DNA of 64,000 nt from Paracoccus albicereus (GTDB lineage: Bacteria; Pseudomonadota; Alphaproteobacteria; Rhodobacterales; Rhodobacteraceae). This document shows, in pieces, positions 53,134 to 62,699 of this stretch. The position numbers and the translations under genes are program-made. The number at the start of each line of letters is the position of its first letter. Position 1 is the stretch's first letter. Location of the stretch: NCBI RefSeq assembly GCF_024359525.1, contig NZ_JAKZEU010000001.1, positions 248,001-312,000 on the forward strand. Direction: 5' to 3'. A model generated the notes under the pieces. The model had not been told where the DNA came from. It was given only the letters and a program-made list of their open reading frames with translations, and searched no databases.

Positions 53134-55533
53134 ATGCCCGAGCGCCTGTCCATCGATGAGGTCCTGCCCGCCCTGTGCGATGCGCTTGCGGCCAGCGGGC
53201 GCGCGGTCCTGGTGGCCCCACCGGGCGCGGGCAAGACCACGCGCGTGCCGCTGGCGCTGCTAGGGCAGACAGAGGGCAAGATCCTGATGCTGGAACCGCG
53301 CAGGCTGGCCGCGCGCGCCGCTGCCGAGCGGCTGGCGGAAGGGCTGGGTGAGCCCGTTGGGCAGCGCATCGGCTACCGGATGCGCGGGGACAGCGTCGCG
53401 GGCAGCCGGATCGAGGTGGTGACCGAAGGCATCCTGACGCGGATGATCCAGTCCGATCCGTCGCTGGACGGAACCTCTTGCGTGATCTTCGACGAGTTCC
53501 ACGAACGTAGCCTGAACGCCGATCTTGGCCTCGCACTGGTTTGGGAAGCGCGGGGCGCGCTGCGCCCCGATCTGGCGGTGCTGGTGATGTCAGCGACCCT
53601 GGATGCACAGCCCGTCGCGACCCTGCTGGACGACGCGCCGATCATCCGGTCCGAGGGTCAGGCCTTTCCGGTCGAGACGCGTTGGCTGGAAAGGCCGCTG
53701 CCCGCCGGCGCTCGTTGGCTCGATGCAGCGACGGCGCTGATCAGGCAGGCCGAGGACGAGACCGCAGAGGGCACGATCCTCACCTTCCTGCCGGGTGAAG
53801 GAGAGATCCGGCGCATAGCTCGGATGCTGGAGGGTCTCGGCTGCGAGGTGCTGCCGCTTTACGGCGCGCTCGATGCCAAGGCGCAGCGCGCGGCGCTGGC
53901 ACCGCCTGGCGCGGTGCGGCGGATCGTTCTGGCGACGGCCATCGCGGAAACCTCGCTCACGATCCCCGAGGTGCGGGTGGTGGTCGATGCGGGCCGCGCG
54001 CGCCGCGCCCGGTTCGATCCGGGCAGCGGCATGTCGCGGCTGGTCACGGAACGCGTCAGCCGAGCAGAGGCGGATCAGCGCCGGGGCCGCGCGGGCCGGG
54101 TCGCGCCGGGCACATGCTACCGCCTGTGGGCGCGGGCCGAGGAAGGCGCGCTTCCCGCCTTCGCCCCGCCCGAGATCGCAGTCGCCGACCTGACCGGCCT
54201 CGCGCTGGAACTGGCCGCTTGGGGCGCCGCACCCGGCGATCTCGCCTTCCTGACGCCCCCGCCCGAAGCGCCGCTGGCGGAAGCGCGCGCGCTGCTGCGT
54301 GACCTCGGCGCGCTGGACGATGATGGGCGGATCACCGATCACGGCAAGTCGCTGGCCACGCTGCCCCTTCATCCGCGGCTTGCGCATATGCTGGCCGTCG
54401 CGGGTCCGCAGGCAGCCGACCTCGCAGCACTTCTATCCGACCGCGATCCGCTTCGGGGCGCATCCGCTGACCTGACGCTGCGACTGCGCGCGATCCGTGG
54501 CGAGACGGTCGCGGCACAGGCCGATCCGGGAGCACTGCATCGCATCCGGGCTGAGGCGAGGCGCTTGCGACGCATGATTTCGGGCCAGGCCGAACCGTTG
54601 AATCCGGGTCCAACGGCCGCGCTGGCCTATCCCGACCGGATCGGGTTGCGCCGCAAGGGCGAGGCGCCACGCTTCGTGCTGTCGGGCGGCAAGGGCGCTG
54701 TCCTGGATGCGGGCGATCCGTTGGCGAACGACAGGCTGATCGTCGCCGTCGATCTGGACGGTGACGCCCGCGAAGCCCGGATCCGGCTGGCCGCACCGCT
54801 GTCCGAGGACGATCTGCGCACGCTTTACGGTGACCGGTTCAAGGCGTTGAGGATCTGCGACTGGTCACGCCGCGAGGGTCGTGTTCAGGCGCGCGAACAG
54901 GAACGGCTTGGCGCGCTGGTGCTGTCAGACCGCGCCTGGACCGACGCGCCGGAGGATGCGATTGCCGCCGCAGCGTGGGACGGTCTTCGGCAGGATGGAC
55001 TAAGTTGGACGAAAGACGCCGCGCGGCTGCGGGCGCGGATCGCGCTCGTCCCGGACATGCCGGCGGTGGACGATGAAAGCCTGCTGGCTGACGGCGACTG
55101 GCTGTTGCCGTGGCTGGGCCGCGTTCGCACGCTTGCGGATCTGCGCGCGCTGGATCTCAGCGAGCCATTGCTTACCCTGATCGGCTGGGATGGTCAGCAG
55201 CGGCTGGATCGGGACGCGCCGGCGCAATTCACCACGCCGCTGGGGCGGAAGGTGCCGATCGACTACGATCACGAAGACCCCTCGATCGACGTCCGCCTGC
55301 AGGAGATGTTCGGCGTCACGCGCCATCCCGTCGTCGGCGGGCGGCCCTTGCGGATCACGCTGCTGTCCCCGGCACATCGGCCGGTTCAGGTGACGATGGA
55401 TCTGCCGGGCTTCTGGGCGAATTCCTATGCCGATGTCAGGAAGGACATGCGCGGCCGCTATCCGCGCCACCCCTGGCCAGAGGACCCGACCGAAGCCGAT
55501 CCGACCCTGCGGGCCAAGCCGCGCGGAACCTGA
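53134..55533 (+). CDS. hrpB: ATP-dependent helicase HrpB
   Basis: This 799-residue DEAH-type helicase has Walker A PPGAGKTTRVPL, the DEFHERSLNAD box (motif II), MSATLD (motif III) and the RRGRAGRVAPGTCYRLW segment (motif VI). The C-terminal HrpB domain follows (PALLDLGR-type helices, ending RGRYPRHPWPEDP). The length is normal for the family (about 800). HrpB is dispensable in many bacteria and its RNA substrates are not known here. Confidence 0.95.
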   Translation: MPERLSIDEVLPALCDALAASGRAVLVAPPGAGKTTRVPLALLGQTEGKILMLEPRRLAARAAAERLAEGLGEPVGQRIGYRMRGDSVAGSRIEVVTEGILTRMIQSDPSLDGTSCVIFDEFHERSLNADLGLALVWEARGALRPDLAVLVMSATLDAQPVATLLDDAPIIRSEGQAFPVETRWLERPLPAGARWLDAATALIRQAEDETAEGTILTFLPGEGEIRRIARMLEGLGCEVLPLYGALDAKAQRAALAPPGAVRRIVLATAIAETSLTIPEVRVVVDAGRARRARFDPGSGMSRLVTERVSRAEADQRRGRAGRVAPGTCYRLWARAEEGALPAFAPPEIAVADLTGLALELAAWGAAPGDLAFLTPPPEAPLAEARALLRDLGALDDDGRITDHGKSLATLPLHPRLAHMLAVAGPQAADLAALLSDRDPLRGASADLTLRLRAIRGETVAAQADPGALHRIRAEARRLRRMISGQAEPLNPGPTAALAYPDRIGLRRKGEAPRFVLSGGKGAVLDAGDPLANDRLIVAVDLDGDAREARIRLAAPLSEDDLRTLYGDRFKALRICDWSRREGRVQAREQERLGALVLSDRAWTDAPEDAIAAAAWDGLRQDGLSWTKDAARLRARIALVPDMPAVDDESLLADGDWLLPWLGRVRTLADLRALDLSEPLLTLIGWDGQQRLDRDAPAQFTTPLGRKVPIDYDHEDPSIDVRLQEMFGVTRHPVVGGRPLRITLLSPAHRPVQVTMDLPGFWANSYADVRKDMRGRYPRHPWPEDPTEADPTLRAKPRGT

Positions 55534-55550
55534 GGCCCGCGCGGCCTTTT
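55533..55550 (+). terminator. Short terminator after hrpB
   Basis: AGGCC-CGCGC-GGCCT followed by TTT gives a 5-bp GC stem at the end of hrpB. It is short, so the call is moderate. Confidence 0.45.
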
Positions 55551-55551
55551 C

Positions 55552-56037
55552 TTAGACCTGCTCCAGCAGTGATTCCCCGGCTGACACGCTGCACTGGCCA
55601 GGCCCCTCTTCGACATTGATCACGTCGACGGTGCCATTGCTCGCCAGCAACGCATAGCGCTTGGACCGGCCGTGAAGGCCCGCTAGCGGCGCGTCGAAAT
55701 TCTGCCCCATCGCGCGGGTGAACGAGCCATCGGCATCGGCAAGGACCTCGATCCCGGCATCGCCCGCACCGGTCGCGTCAGACCAGGCCTTCGCGACGAA
55801 GGGATCGTTGACGGTCACGCAGACGATGCGGCTGACGCCCTTGTCGCGGAACGCCTGCGCGGTGCGCACGAAGCTGGGCATGTGCGCGTTGGTGCAGGTG
55901 CCCGTGAAGGCGCCGGGCACGGCGAAGATCGCCACGCGCCCGCTTTGGAATTCGCTGGTCGAAACTTGTTCGGGACCTTTTTCGCCCACGCGCAGCAGAT
56001 TGGCGTCGGGCAGCTTGTCTCCGGCCTCGATCGGCAT
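55552..56037 (-). CDS. Peroxiredoxin, Prx5 type
   Basis: This 161-residue thiol peroxidase reduces hydrogen and organic peroxides. The peroxidatic cysteine is Cys48 in VPGAFTGTCTNAH, and the conserved Arg/Glu region follows (VTVNDPFVAKAW). A second cysteine in PGQCSV near the end could resolve it. A strong GGAGG site precedes MPIEAGDKLP; the upstream extension is spurious. It is divergent from rsmD. Confidence 0.93.
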   Translation of the reverse strand: MPIEAGDKLPDANLLRVGEKGPEQVSTSEFQSGRVAIFAVPGAFTGTCTNAHMPSFVRTAQAFRDKGVSRIVCVTVNDPFVAKAWSDATGAGDAGIEVLADADGSFTRAMGQNFDAPLAGLHGRSKRYALLASNGTVDVINVEEGPGQCSVSAGESLLEQV

Positions 56038-56112
56038 CGGAACCTCCTTCGTTGAAACGATCCGGGCCGGACTATAGGGTCGCCGCGCGAGTTGGGCCAG
56101 CGGGACATGGTG

Positions 56113-56679
56113 ATGCGGATCGTGGGCGGCAACCTGAGGGGACTGAAACTGGCCGAGGTCGGGGCAGGCGATACGGCGGCGCATCTGCGCCCCACGACCG
56201 ACCGCGTGCGCGAGGCGATCTTCAACTTGCTAACAAACGGACGCGGACGCGACCCGGTGCCCGGCGCGCGTGTGCTGGACCTGTTTGCGGGAACCGGCGC
56301 CCTGGGCCTCGAGGCCTTGTCGCGCGGGGCGGCGCGGGTGGCCTTTGTCGATGACGGCGTGAAGGCACGGGCGCTGATCCGCGAAAACATCGACAAGGCG
56401 CGGGCGATGGGCGTGACCGACCTGTGGCGCCGTGATGCCAGTGCTTTGGGGACCAACCGCGCCGCACCCTACACGCTGATCTTCCTCGACCCGCCCTACG
56501 GCACGGGTCTGGGCGAGCGGGCGATCGCCTCGGCGCTTGCGGGTGGCTGGATCGCACCGGGCGCCATCATCGTGTGGGAGGATTCGGTCCCGCCCGCGAT
56601 CCCCGCTCCGCTGATCCAGACCGATCAGCGGCGATACGCCGACACGCTGGTGACGCTGGCCACGATGCCGCAAGCGTGA
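56113..56679 (+). CDS. rsmD: 16S rRNA (guanine966-N2)-methyltransferase
   Basis: RsmD methylates G966 of 16S rRNA in 30S subunits. The 188-residue product starts MRIVGGNLRGLKL. The SAM motif is VLDLFAGTGALGLEALSRG and the catalytic loop is FLDPPYGTGLGERA. In-frame ATG/GTG codons just upstream (56107) cannot be excluded as starts. Confidence 0.93.
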   Translation: MRIVGGNLRGLKLAEVGAGDTAAHLRPTTDRVREAIFNLLTNGRGRDPVPGARVLDLFAGTGALGLEALSRGAARVAFVDDGVKARALIRENIDKARAMGVTDLWRRDASALGTNRAAPYTLIFLDPPYGTGLGERAIASALAGGWIAPGAIIVWEDSVPPAIPAPLIQTDQRRYADTLVTLATMPQA

Positions 56680-56747
56680 GAGATCGTGGGCTTGCCGGAT
56701 GCGCGGCATCATGGCGTTCTTCGAGCATGACTTCGAAGGAGTTTTCG

Positions 56748-57176
56748 ATGCCGTTGCACACCGCCCGCCGCGCCGCACAGATGAGCCCGGTCCTGTTCGC
56801 GTTAGCCTTCGGCGCTTATGCGCAGACGACCGAGCAAGCCGATCACGCCGGTCACACGATGGCCGCGCCTGCTGAAACATCGGCCGGTGATGGGGCGCCG
56901 CCGGCGCGTGCGTTGTCCGATGCGGACCAGGCCTTCAAGGCAGCCATGGAAAAGATGCATGAAGGCATGGCGATCGAGTTGAGCGGCGACCCCGACGTCG
57001 ACTTCGCGCGCGGCATGATCGCGCACCATCAAGGCGCGATCGACATGGCCAACGTCTTGCTGGATCACGGCGACGACCCCGACATGCGCGCACTTGCCGA
57101 AGAGATCATCGCCGCGCAGGAAGCCGAGATCGCGACGATGCAGGCATGGCTGAAGGTCAACGCGCCATCCAACTGA
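56748..57176 (+). CDS. Secreted DUF305 protein
   Basis: This 142-residue protein has a signal peptide (MPLHTARRAAQMSPVLFALA, cleavage near AYAQ) and a DUF305 domain of ferritin-like helices. The motifs MHEGMAIELSGDPDVDFARGM, IAHHQGAIDMA and EIIAAQEAEIATMQAWL match, with many Met and His residues. Related proteins (CopM type) bind copper in the periplasm; metal binding here is an inference. A strong AAGGAG site supports the start. Confidence 0.88.
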   Translation: MPLHTARRAAQMSPVLFALAFGAYAQTTEQADHAGHTMAAPAETSAGDGAPPARALSDADQAFKAAMEKMHEGMAIELSGDPDVDFARGMIAHHQGAIDMANVLLDHGDDPDMRALAEEIIAAQEAEIATMQAWLKVNAPSN

Positions 57177-57189
57177 CCGCGAGACGCGT

Positions 57190-58251
57190 CTAGCAGCCCA
57201 TCACCGCACAGATGTTACGTCGATAGGCGCTGTTGGCCTCGCTCTCCGGCGCGGGTGTTGTGGTCGCTGTCGCTGGCGGTGTGCAGTTCGAGACGTAGTC
57301 GGGGGCAATGCCCGCGTTCACGCATTGCCCGATATCCCAGCCGGGCGGCACGTCGGCCAGATCGACGCTTTTCCACTTCGGATGCCCGCTTTCCTTCAAC
57401 TGATCCAGCCGTGTCAGAATCTGGTGCGACATTTCCGAGACCGCGGCGCAGGAACTACGGTGGTAAGCGTTGCGCCGCGGCTGGTAATCGTAGGTCATCA
57501 GCACCGCCTTGACCGCGACGGTGTCGAGCGGGCCGGTCTGGAACGCGTAGGTGCCTTCCGGGATCGTGGACCAGCTGTAGACCGACCGCAGGACCTCATC
57601 GGTGATCGGGACAAGATGCAGGGTGTCGCCGTCTATGGATTCGTCCTGGAACAGCGTGGCGGGGGCACCCGCGACATAGACCAGCGCGTCGATCTGGCCA
57701 TCCTGCAATTGCGGCAATGCTTCGGCGGGGTTCAGCAGAACGCGCTCGGCCGGCTCGATCCCGGCAAGCGACAGGATCAGCGACGAGGTCAGGTACGTGC
57801 CGCTGTTCTCGACCCCGATGGCCACGCGTTTTCCGGCCAGGTCGCCCAGCGTCTCGATGTCGGCTTTGGCAAGGATATGGAGCTCTTCGTCGTAGAGCGG
57901 AACGGCGATACGGACCCCGGCGACCGCCCGGGCGATGGCCTGATCCTCGGCGGCGAAGGTCCGCATGTATTCCAGCACGTCGCTTTGCACGATGCCGAAC
58001 TGGGTGTTGGGTCGCTGCCTGACGGCGAGGAAATTTTCCAGCGATCCGGCCGATTCAACGACCTCCATCGTCTGACCACAGGTTTCCATCAGCCCGCTGA
58101 GGTCGCGGCCGAACTGGATATAGGTTCCGCTGGGCGAGCCGGTCATGATGCTCATCTGCGCCTCTTGCGCGACGGCTTTGCCGGGCGGCGCAACAAAGGA
58201 GAGGGCAGCGAAGAGAACGGCGCAGGCGCGCGCTATCGGCAGGGCGATCAT
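57190..58251 (-). CDS. TAXI family TRAP solute-binding protein, orphan
   Basis: This 353-residue periplasmic protein has a signal peptide (ending GKAVAQ) and the TAXI pattern MTGSPSGTYIQFGRDLS, then KRVAIGVENSGTYLTS and LQDGQIDALVYVAGAP. TAXI proteins usually work with a fused 4TM-12TM permease, which is absent here. The last 60 residues, with CVNAGIAPDYVSNC and CAVMGC, are extra compared with the family. It is 28 bases after a small secreted coiled-coil protein gene, so they form an operon. The ligand is unknown. Confidence 0.85.
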   Translation of the reverse strand: MIALPIARACAVLFAALSFVAPPGKAVAQEAQMSIMTGSPSGTYIQFGRDLSGLMETCGQTMEVVESAGSLENFLAVRQRPNTQFGIVQSDVLEYMRTFAAEDQAIARAVAGVRIAVPLYDEELHILAKADIETLGDLAGKRVAIGVENSGTYLTSSLILSLAGIEPAERVLLNPAEALPQLQDGQIDALVYVAGAPATLFQDESIDGDTLHLVPITDEVLRSVYSWSTIPEGTYAFQTGPLDTVAVKAVLMTYDYQPRRNAYHRSSCAAVSEMSHQILTRLDQLKESGHPKWKSVDLADVPPGWDIGQCVNAGIAPDYVSNCTPPATATTTPAPESEANSAYRRNICAVMGC

Positions 58252-58279
58252 GACGGCATTCTCCGTGGGGGCGGCCGGT

Positions 58280-58756
58280 TCAGCATCTCGGCAGTCGCGT
58301 CATCAGCGCGAGAAGCGTCTGGCGGTTGATTGGATCTTGAACCTGCGCCAGAGCGTCTGGCGCACAGACGCCCTGCACCAGCAGGTCGTGCAGACGGGTT
58401 CGCAGCACCGGGTCGGTGGGGGCGCCGGGTGCGTCGGCCACCACGCCGGCGACCAGCGCGGCATCGCGCGGCTCGCCCGCCGCAAGTTCAATGGCAGGAA
58501 TGTCGTCAGCGTCCGTAGGCGCTGTATCCGTGGAAATCGGCGCGGCCGTCGCCCCCTCTGGCGCCTGCCGTTTCAGCGCTTCAAGTTCGGCGCGTGCAGC
58601 TTCCAGTTCCGCTCGCAGCGCCGCGTTTTCATCATCAGGCGCTGTCGTGGTGTCCGCTGAGCGCTCAGGAGAGTCCGCCTGCTGCGCCTGCGCGTGCAGC
58701 GGAAGCGAAAGGATAGCGGCGGCGATGATGCCGGTGGCTGTCGATATCCTGAACAA
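58280..58756 (-). CDS. Secreted coiled-coil protein paired with the TAXI protein
   Basis: The 158-residue product starts with TTG (FRISTATGIIAAAILSL), giving a signal peptide cleaved near AQAQ. An upstream TAA limits other choices, and no better start exists. A short coiled coil follows (ENAALRAELEAARAELEALK), then an acidic linker, and a C-terminal helical part with two cysteines (GVCAPDAL and the final PRC). It is transcribed just before the TAXI gene. No family is recognised; a role as partner of the binding protein is an inference. Confidence 0.6.
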   Translation of the reverse strand: MFRISTATGIIAAAILSLPLHAQAQQADSPERSADTTTAPDDENAALRAELEAARAELEALKRQAPEGATAAPISTDTAPTDADDIPAIELAAGEPRDAALVAGVVADAPGAPTDPVLRTRLHDLLVQGVCAPDALAQVQDPINRQTLLALMTRLPRC

Positions 58757-58782
58757 GGCAATACTCGCGACTCGTTCACGAA

Positions 58783-58811
58783 AGCATGAGGCGCGTTAAC
58801 CAATATGTCAA
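58783..58811 (-). promoter_or_regulatory. Candidate promoter of the TAXI operon
   Basis: On the minus strand TTGACA (58806-58811) is followed after 17 bases by CATGCT (58783-58788). The -35 is perfect and the -10 poor. The coding start is 27 bases further. Confidence 0.4.
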
Positions 58812-58891
58812 ATCATACGCGTCGCGTTTGCTTTTGTTATCAGTCTCCTAGCAAGTCACGCCGACGAAATATGCTCTATATGTCCGCAAAT

Positions 58892-60088
58892 TCACGCCAG
58901 CTTTGACACGTTCTCCAGCGCGATGACCTGCACCGCAGCTTCGACCGCACCAGGGCCATGGGGCAGGTCAAGCGCCTGCATGCCGGCGTCCATCGACGCC
59001 AGAACCCCCAGATGCGTGGCGGTGTTCAGGTGCCCCATATGGGCAACGCGCAGCGCGTTGGCGGGGTCAGCCGCACCCAACCCGACACCCAGAACTACGC
59101 CCGCCTCACGCGACAACCATGCCCGCAGCGCATCTGCGCCGGGCACCCGGGCCGCGGTGACGGAATGGGCGCGACGATCCGGATCGGCCACGTTCATCGC
59201 GATGCGCGCGCCGTCGGCGCCACCCTTAGCGCCCCAGGCATCGAAGGCGGCCCACGTGGCCCGTGCCAGCCTTGCGTGGCGCGCCCAGACGGCTTCCAGG
59301 CCTTCTTTTTCCAGCATCGCCAACGCCTCGGTCAGGCCGAAGACCTGTTGCACCGGCGCGGTGCCGCCCCAGAACTGCCACAACTCGGTCGCGTTGGCCC
59401 GGATCGTCCAGTCCCAATAGGGCGCGAAATTGTCGGTTCTCCCGCGCCGCGCCGCCCGGTCCGAGAACCAGACGAAGCAGGTGCCCGGCACCGACATCAG
59501 CCCCTTCTGGCTGGCCGAGATCAGCACGTCCACGCCCCATTCGTCCATGAACATGGGCGAGCAACCCAGCGAAGCGATGGCATCGACCACCAAGAGCGCT
59601 GGGTGGTCGCCCATCGCCGCCCGCAGTGCCGGGATGTCCGCAACGGCGGAGCTGGCCGTATCGGTCTGGCACACCATCACCGCCGTGATGCGACCGTCGC
59701 GATCCTGCGAAAGACGATCAGCCAGCCGGTTGGCGTCGGGCGGCGCCTCGCCGAAATCCAGCACATCGACATCGACGCCCTGGGCGCGGGTATATTCGGC
59801 CCAGGACCGCCCGAAATGGCCCGAGGCGATGACCAGCGCCCGATCGCCGCGCGAAAACAGGTTGGCGTTGGCCGCCTGCCACGCGGCATGGCCGTTGCCG
59901 ATATAGGGCGCGACATTAGCGCGCGTGCCCGCCAGCCGCTTCAATCCGTCCATCAGCTTCCGGTTCACCTCGCCCAGTTCGGCTGCGTAGATGTCAGGGC
60001 TGGGACGATGCATCGCCGCCAGCACCCGCTCGGGCGTGGGGGACGGTCCGGGAATTGCGACGATCGGGCGTCCGGTACCAAGGCTCAT
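58892..60088 (-). CDS. Class V aminotransferase, serine/alanine-glyoxylate type
   Basis: This 398-residue PLP enzyme has the Lys Schiff-base site in SASQKGLMSVPG (Lys195) and an upstream VVDAIASLGCSP with the conserved Asp. The N-terminal IPGPSPTPERVLAAM is typical of serine-glyoxylate and alanine-glyoxylate aminotransferases. It would transfer an amino group from serine or alanine to glyoxylate. The substrate pair cannot be told from sequence. It is divergent from the ABC exporter. Confidence 0.9.
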   Translation of the reverse strand: MSLGTGRPIVAIPGPSPTPERVLAAMHRPSPDIYAAELGEVNRKLMDGLKRLAGTRANVAPYIGNGHAAWQAANANLFSRGDRALVIASGHFGRSWAEYTRAQGVDVDVLDFGEAPPDANRLADRLSQDRDGRITAVMVCQTDTASSAVADIPALRAAMGDHPALLVVDAIASLGCSPMFMDEWGVDVLISASQKGLMSVPGTCFVWFSDRAARRGRTDNFAPYWDWTIRANATELWQFWGGTAPVQQVFGLTEALAMLEKEGLEAVWARHARLARATWAAFDAWGAKGGADGARIAMNVADPDRRAHSVTAARVPGADALRAWLSREAGVVLGVGLGAADPANALRVAHMGHLNTATHLGVLASMDAGMQALDLPHGPGAVEAAVQVIALENVSKLA

Positions 60089-60216
60089 GATGGCTCCTGT
60101 CAGGGGATGCCCGATGGGTAGGCCTGTGTGCCGGGGGCGTCAATCTGTCGTCCGAGACGGCCTCGAACGACCGCCCGGCCTTGCCTAACAGGCCGTTCTG
60201 GCGGAAGAACGGGGCG

Positions 60217-61977
60217 ATGAACGCGACCGTCCCCCAGCCTGCGGCCGAGACCGACCGCACCGGCCTGTTTGCCCGGATGTGGCGCGATTATCTGCGCGCG
60301 CACTGGCGCCGCATGTCGGTGGCCTTCGGACTGATGATGATCGAGGGCTCGACGCTCGCGGTCCTGTCCTGGATGCTGAAGCCACTGTTCGACCGGGTCT
60401 TCGTTGGCGGCGACACCGATGCGATCTGGTGGGTCGGGGGTGTCATCTTCAGCCTGTTCGTGATCCGCGCGACAACGCTGGTCATCAACCGCAGCATGCT
60501 GACCCATGTATCGCTGTCCGTCTCGACCAAGATGCAGTCGGACCTGCTGCGCCACATCCTGACGCTGGACCAGCGGTTCTTTCAGGAGAATCCGCCCGGC
60601 GCCCTGATCGAGCGGGTGCAGGGCGACACCATCGCCGTGCAGGGGATGTGGTCCACGTTGATCGCCGGCGCCGGCCGCGACGTGGTGGCGTTGGTCTCGC
60701 TGTTCACGGTGGCGATCGTGATCGACCCCTGGTGGACGCTGGCCGCGGTCGTCGGCGCGCCCATCCTGATCCTGCCCACCATCGCGGTTCAGCGCTACAT
60801 CCGACGCAAGATGCGCCAGACCCGCAGCAATGCGAGCGCGCGGGCGACGCGGCTGGACGAGGTGCTTCACGGCATCCGTTCCGTCCGGCTGAACCGGATG
60901 GAAGAGGCGCAGATGGACCGGTTCGGCACCATCGTCGAGCGGATCCGCCGGGCCGAGGTCAAGATGGCTGCGACCGGCGCCACGATCCCGGCCCTGATCG
61001 ACATCATCACCGGGCTGGGTTTCGTCGGCGTCCTGGCGCTTGGCGGGGCAGAGGTGACGCGGGGCGAGCGCACGGTCGGCGATTTCATGTCCTTCTTCAC
61101 CGCGCTGTCGCTGGCCTTCCAGCCGCTGCGCCGCCTGGGCGTCCTGACCGGCACCTGGCAGATCGCCGCCGCGAGCCTCGAGCGGATCTACCAGATCTTC
61201 GACACGCAACCGACGATCCATTCGGGCACCCGGTCAGAGCCGCCGTCCGACACGACAATCCGGCTGGAGGACGTATGGCTATCCTATGATGATCAGCCTG
61301 TCCTGCAAGGGCTGAGCCTGACCGCGAAGGCGGGCGAGACGACCGCCTTCGTCGGACCGTCGGGCGCGGGCAAATCGACGATCTTCAATGTCATCACGCG
61401 GATGATCGACCCGGATCGGGGGCAGGTCACACTGGGCGGCGTTCCGGTTGCGGATTACCGGCTGGACGTGCTGCGCGACCAGTTTTCGACCGTGGCGCAG
61501 GACGCGGCGTTGTTCGACGAGACCATACGCGACAATATCCTGATGGGCCGCCCCGACGGTGATCAGGCCGCTCTGCGTGCCGCTGTCATCGCCGCGCGGG
61601 TGGACGAATTTACCGACGCTTCGGGGCGCGGGCTGGATACGCCCGCCGGTCCGCGCGGATCGTCGCTGTCTGGCGGCCAGCGCCAGCGGGTCGCCATTGC
61701 CCGCGCGGTGCTGCGCGACGCCCCGATCCTGCTGCTGGACGAGGCGACCAGTGCGCTTGATGCCGCCAGCGAGCGAATGGTGCAGGAGGCGATCGACGCC
61801 GTCTCGCAGGATCGCACCACGCTGGTGATTGCGCACCGGCTGTCCACCATCCGAAAGGCCGACCGGATCGTGGTGATCGAAGGCGGCAGGGTTGTCGAAG
61901 AAGGCAGCCATGACCAGCTTATGGAGCAAAGCGGGGCTTACGCCCGGCTGGTGGCACTGCAATTCGGGGAAGATTGA
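60217..61977 (+). CDS. MsbA-like ABC exporter (fused permease-ATPase)
   Basis: This 586-residue half-transporter has an N-terminal six-helix membrane domain (residues about 20-320) and a C-terminal ATPase. Motifs are Walker A GPSGAGKST, signature LSGGQRQR, Walker B ILLLDEATSALD and H-loop IAHRLSTI. MsbA-type exporters flip lipid A or export drugs. The start is MNATVPQPAAETD after a GGGGCG site; a TTG 12 codons upstream is possible. It overlaps ygfZ by one base. Confidence 0.9.
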   Translation: MNATVPQPAAETDRTGLFARMWRDYLRAHWRRMSVAFGLMMIEGSTLAVLSWMLKPLFDRVFVGGDTDAIWWVGGVIFSLFVIRATTLVINRSMLTHVSLSVSTKMQSDLLRHILTLDQRFFQENPPGALIERVQGDTIAVQGMWSTLIAGAGRDVVALVSLFTVAIVIDPWWTLAAVVGAPILILPTIAVQRYIRRKMRQTRSNASARATRLDEVLHGIRSVRLNRMEEAQMDRFGTIVERIRRAEVKMAATGATIPALIDIITGLGFVGVLALGGAEVTRGERTVGDFMSFFTALSLAFQPLRRLGVLTGTWQIAAASLERIYQIFDTQPTIHSGTRSEPPSDTTIRLEDVWLSYDDQPVLQGLSLTAKAGETTAFVGPSGAGKSTIFNVITRMIDPDRGQVTLGGVPVADYRLDVLRDQFSTVAQDAALFDETIRDNILMGRPDGDQAALRAAVIAARVDEFTDASGRGLDTPAGPRGSSLSGGQRQRVAIARAVLRDAPILLLDEATSALDAASERMVQEAIDAVSQDRTTLVIAHRLSTIRKADRIVVIEGGRVVEEGSHDQLMEQSGAYARLVALQFGED

Positions 61978-62699
61978 TGGAACGGGTGATCCTGCAAGTG
62001 ACCGGACCCGAGCGGGTCGAGTTCCTTCAGGGACTGGTCACCAATCGTATCGGCGACGCGCCCTGCTATGCGGCGCTGCTGACGCCGCAGGGCAAATATC
62101 TGGCCGATTTCCTGATCGTGCCCCGGGGCGACGCGCTGCTGTTGGACGTGGATTCGGGGCTGGCCGATGACCTGCTGCGGCGCTTGTCGATGTACAAGTT
62201 GCGCAGCAAGGTCGACGTCGCAGGCAGCGACCTGAAGGTCATGCGCGGCACCGGCGACCTGCCCAAGGGCGCTGTCATTGATACGCGCCACGACGCGCTC
62301 GGCTGGCGGCTTTATGGTGATCAGGGCGGCGACGACGGGACCGATTGGGACGCCATTCGCGTCGCCCATTGCATCCCGCAATCGGGGATCGAGCTGATCC
62401 CGAACGACACCTTCATCCTCGAAGCCGGGTTCGAGCGGCTGCACGGCGTCGATTTCCGCAAGGGCTGCTTCGTCGGGCAGGAGGTCACGGCGCGGATGAA
62501 GCACAAGACCGAATTGCGAAAGGGCCTGCGGACGGTCCTGATCCAGGGGTCGGCGCCAGTCGGCACGCCAATCCTGAAGGACGAGCGTGAGATCGGAACG
62601 CTCTACACGCAAAGCGGCGGTCAGGCGATTGCGCAACTGCGCTTCGATCGGGTGGGCCCCGGAATGACGGCCGGAGAGGCCGAGATCCACGTGCCATGA
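61977..62699 (+). CDS. ygfZ: Folate-binding YgfZ family protein
   Basis: YgfZ acts in repair or maintenance of Fe-S clusters together with folate. The 240-residue product resembles the GcvT fold and has the signature KGCFVGQEVTARMKHK with the key Cys at residue 164. It begins MERVILQVTGPERVEFLQGL. The start forms a TGATG overlap with the ABC exporter and the stop overlaps dinB. Confidence 0.93.
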   Translation: MERVILQVTGPERVEFLQGLVTNRIGDAPCYAALLTPQGKYLADFLIVPRGDALLLDVDSGLADDLLRRLSMYKLRSKVDVAGSDLKVMRGTGDLPKGAVIDTRHDALGWRLYGDQGGDDGTDWDAIRVAHCIPQSGIELIPNDTFILEAGFERLHGVDFRKGCFVGQEVTARMKHKTELRKGLRTVLIQGSAPVGTPILKDEREIGTLYTQSGGQAIAQLRFDRVGPGMTAGEAEIHVP

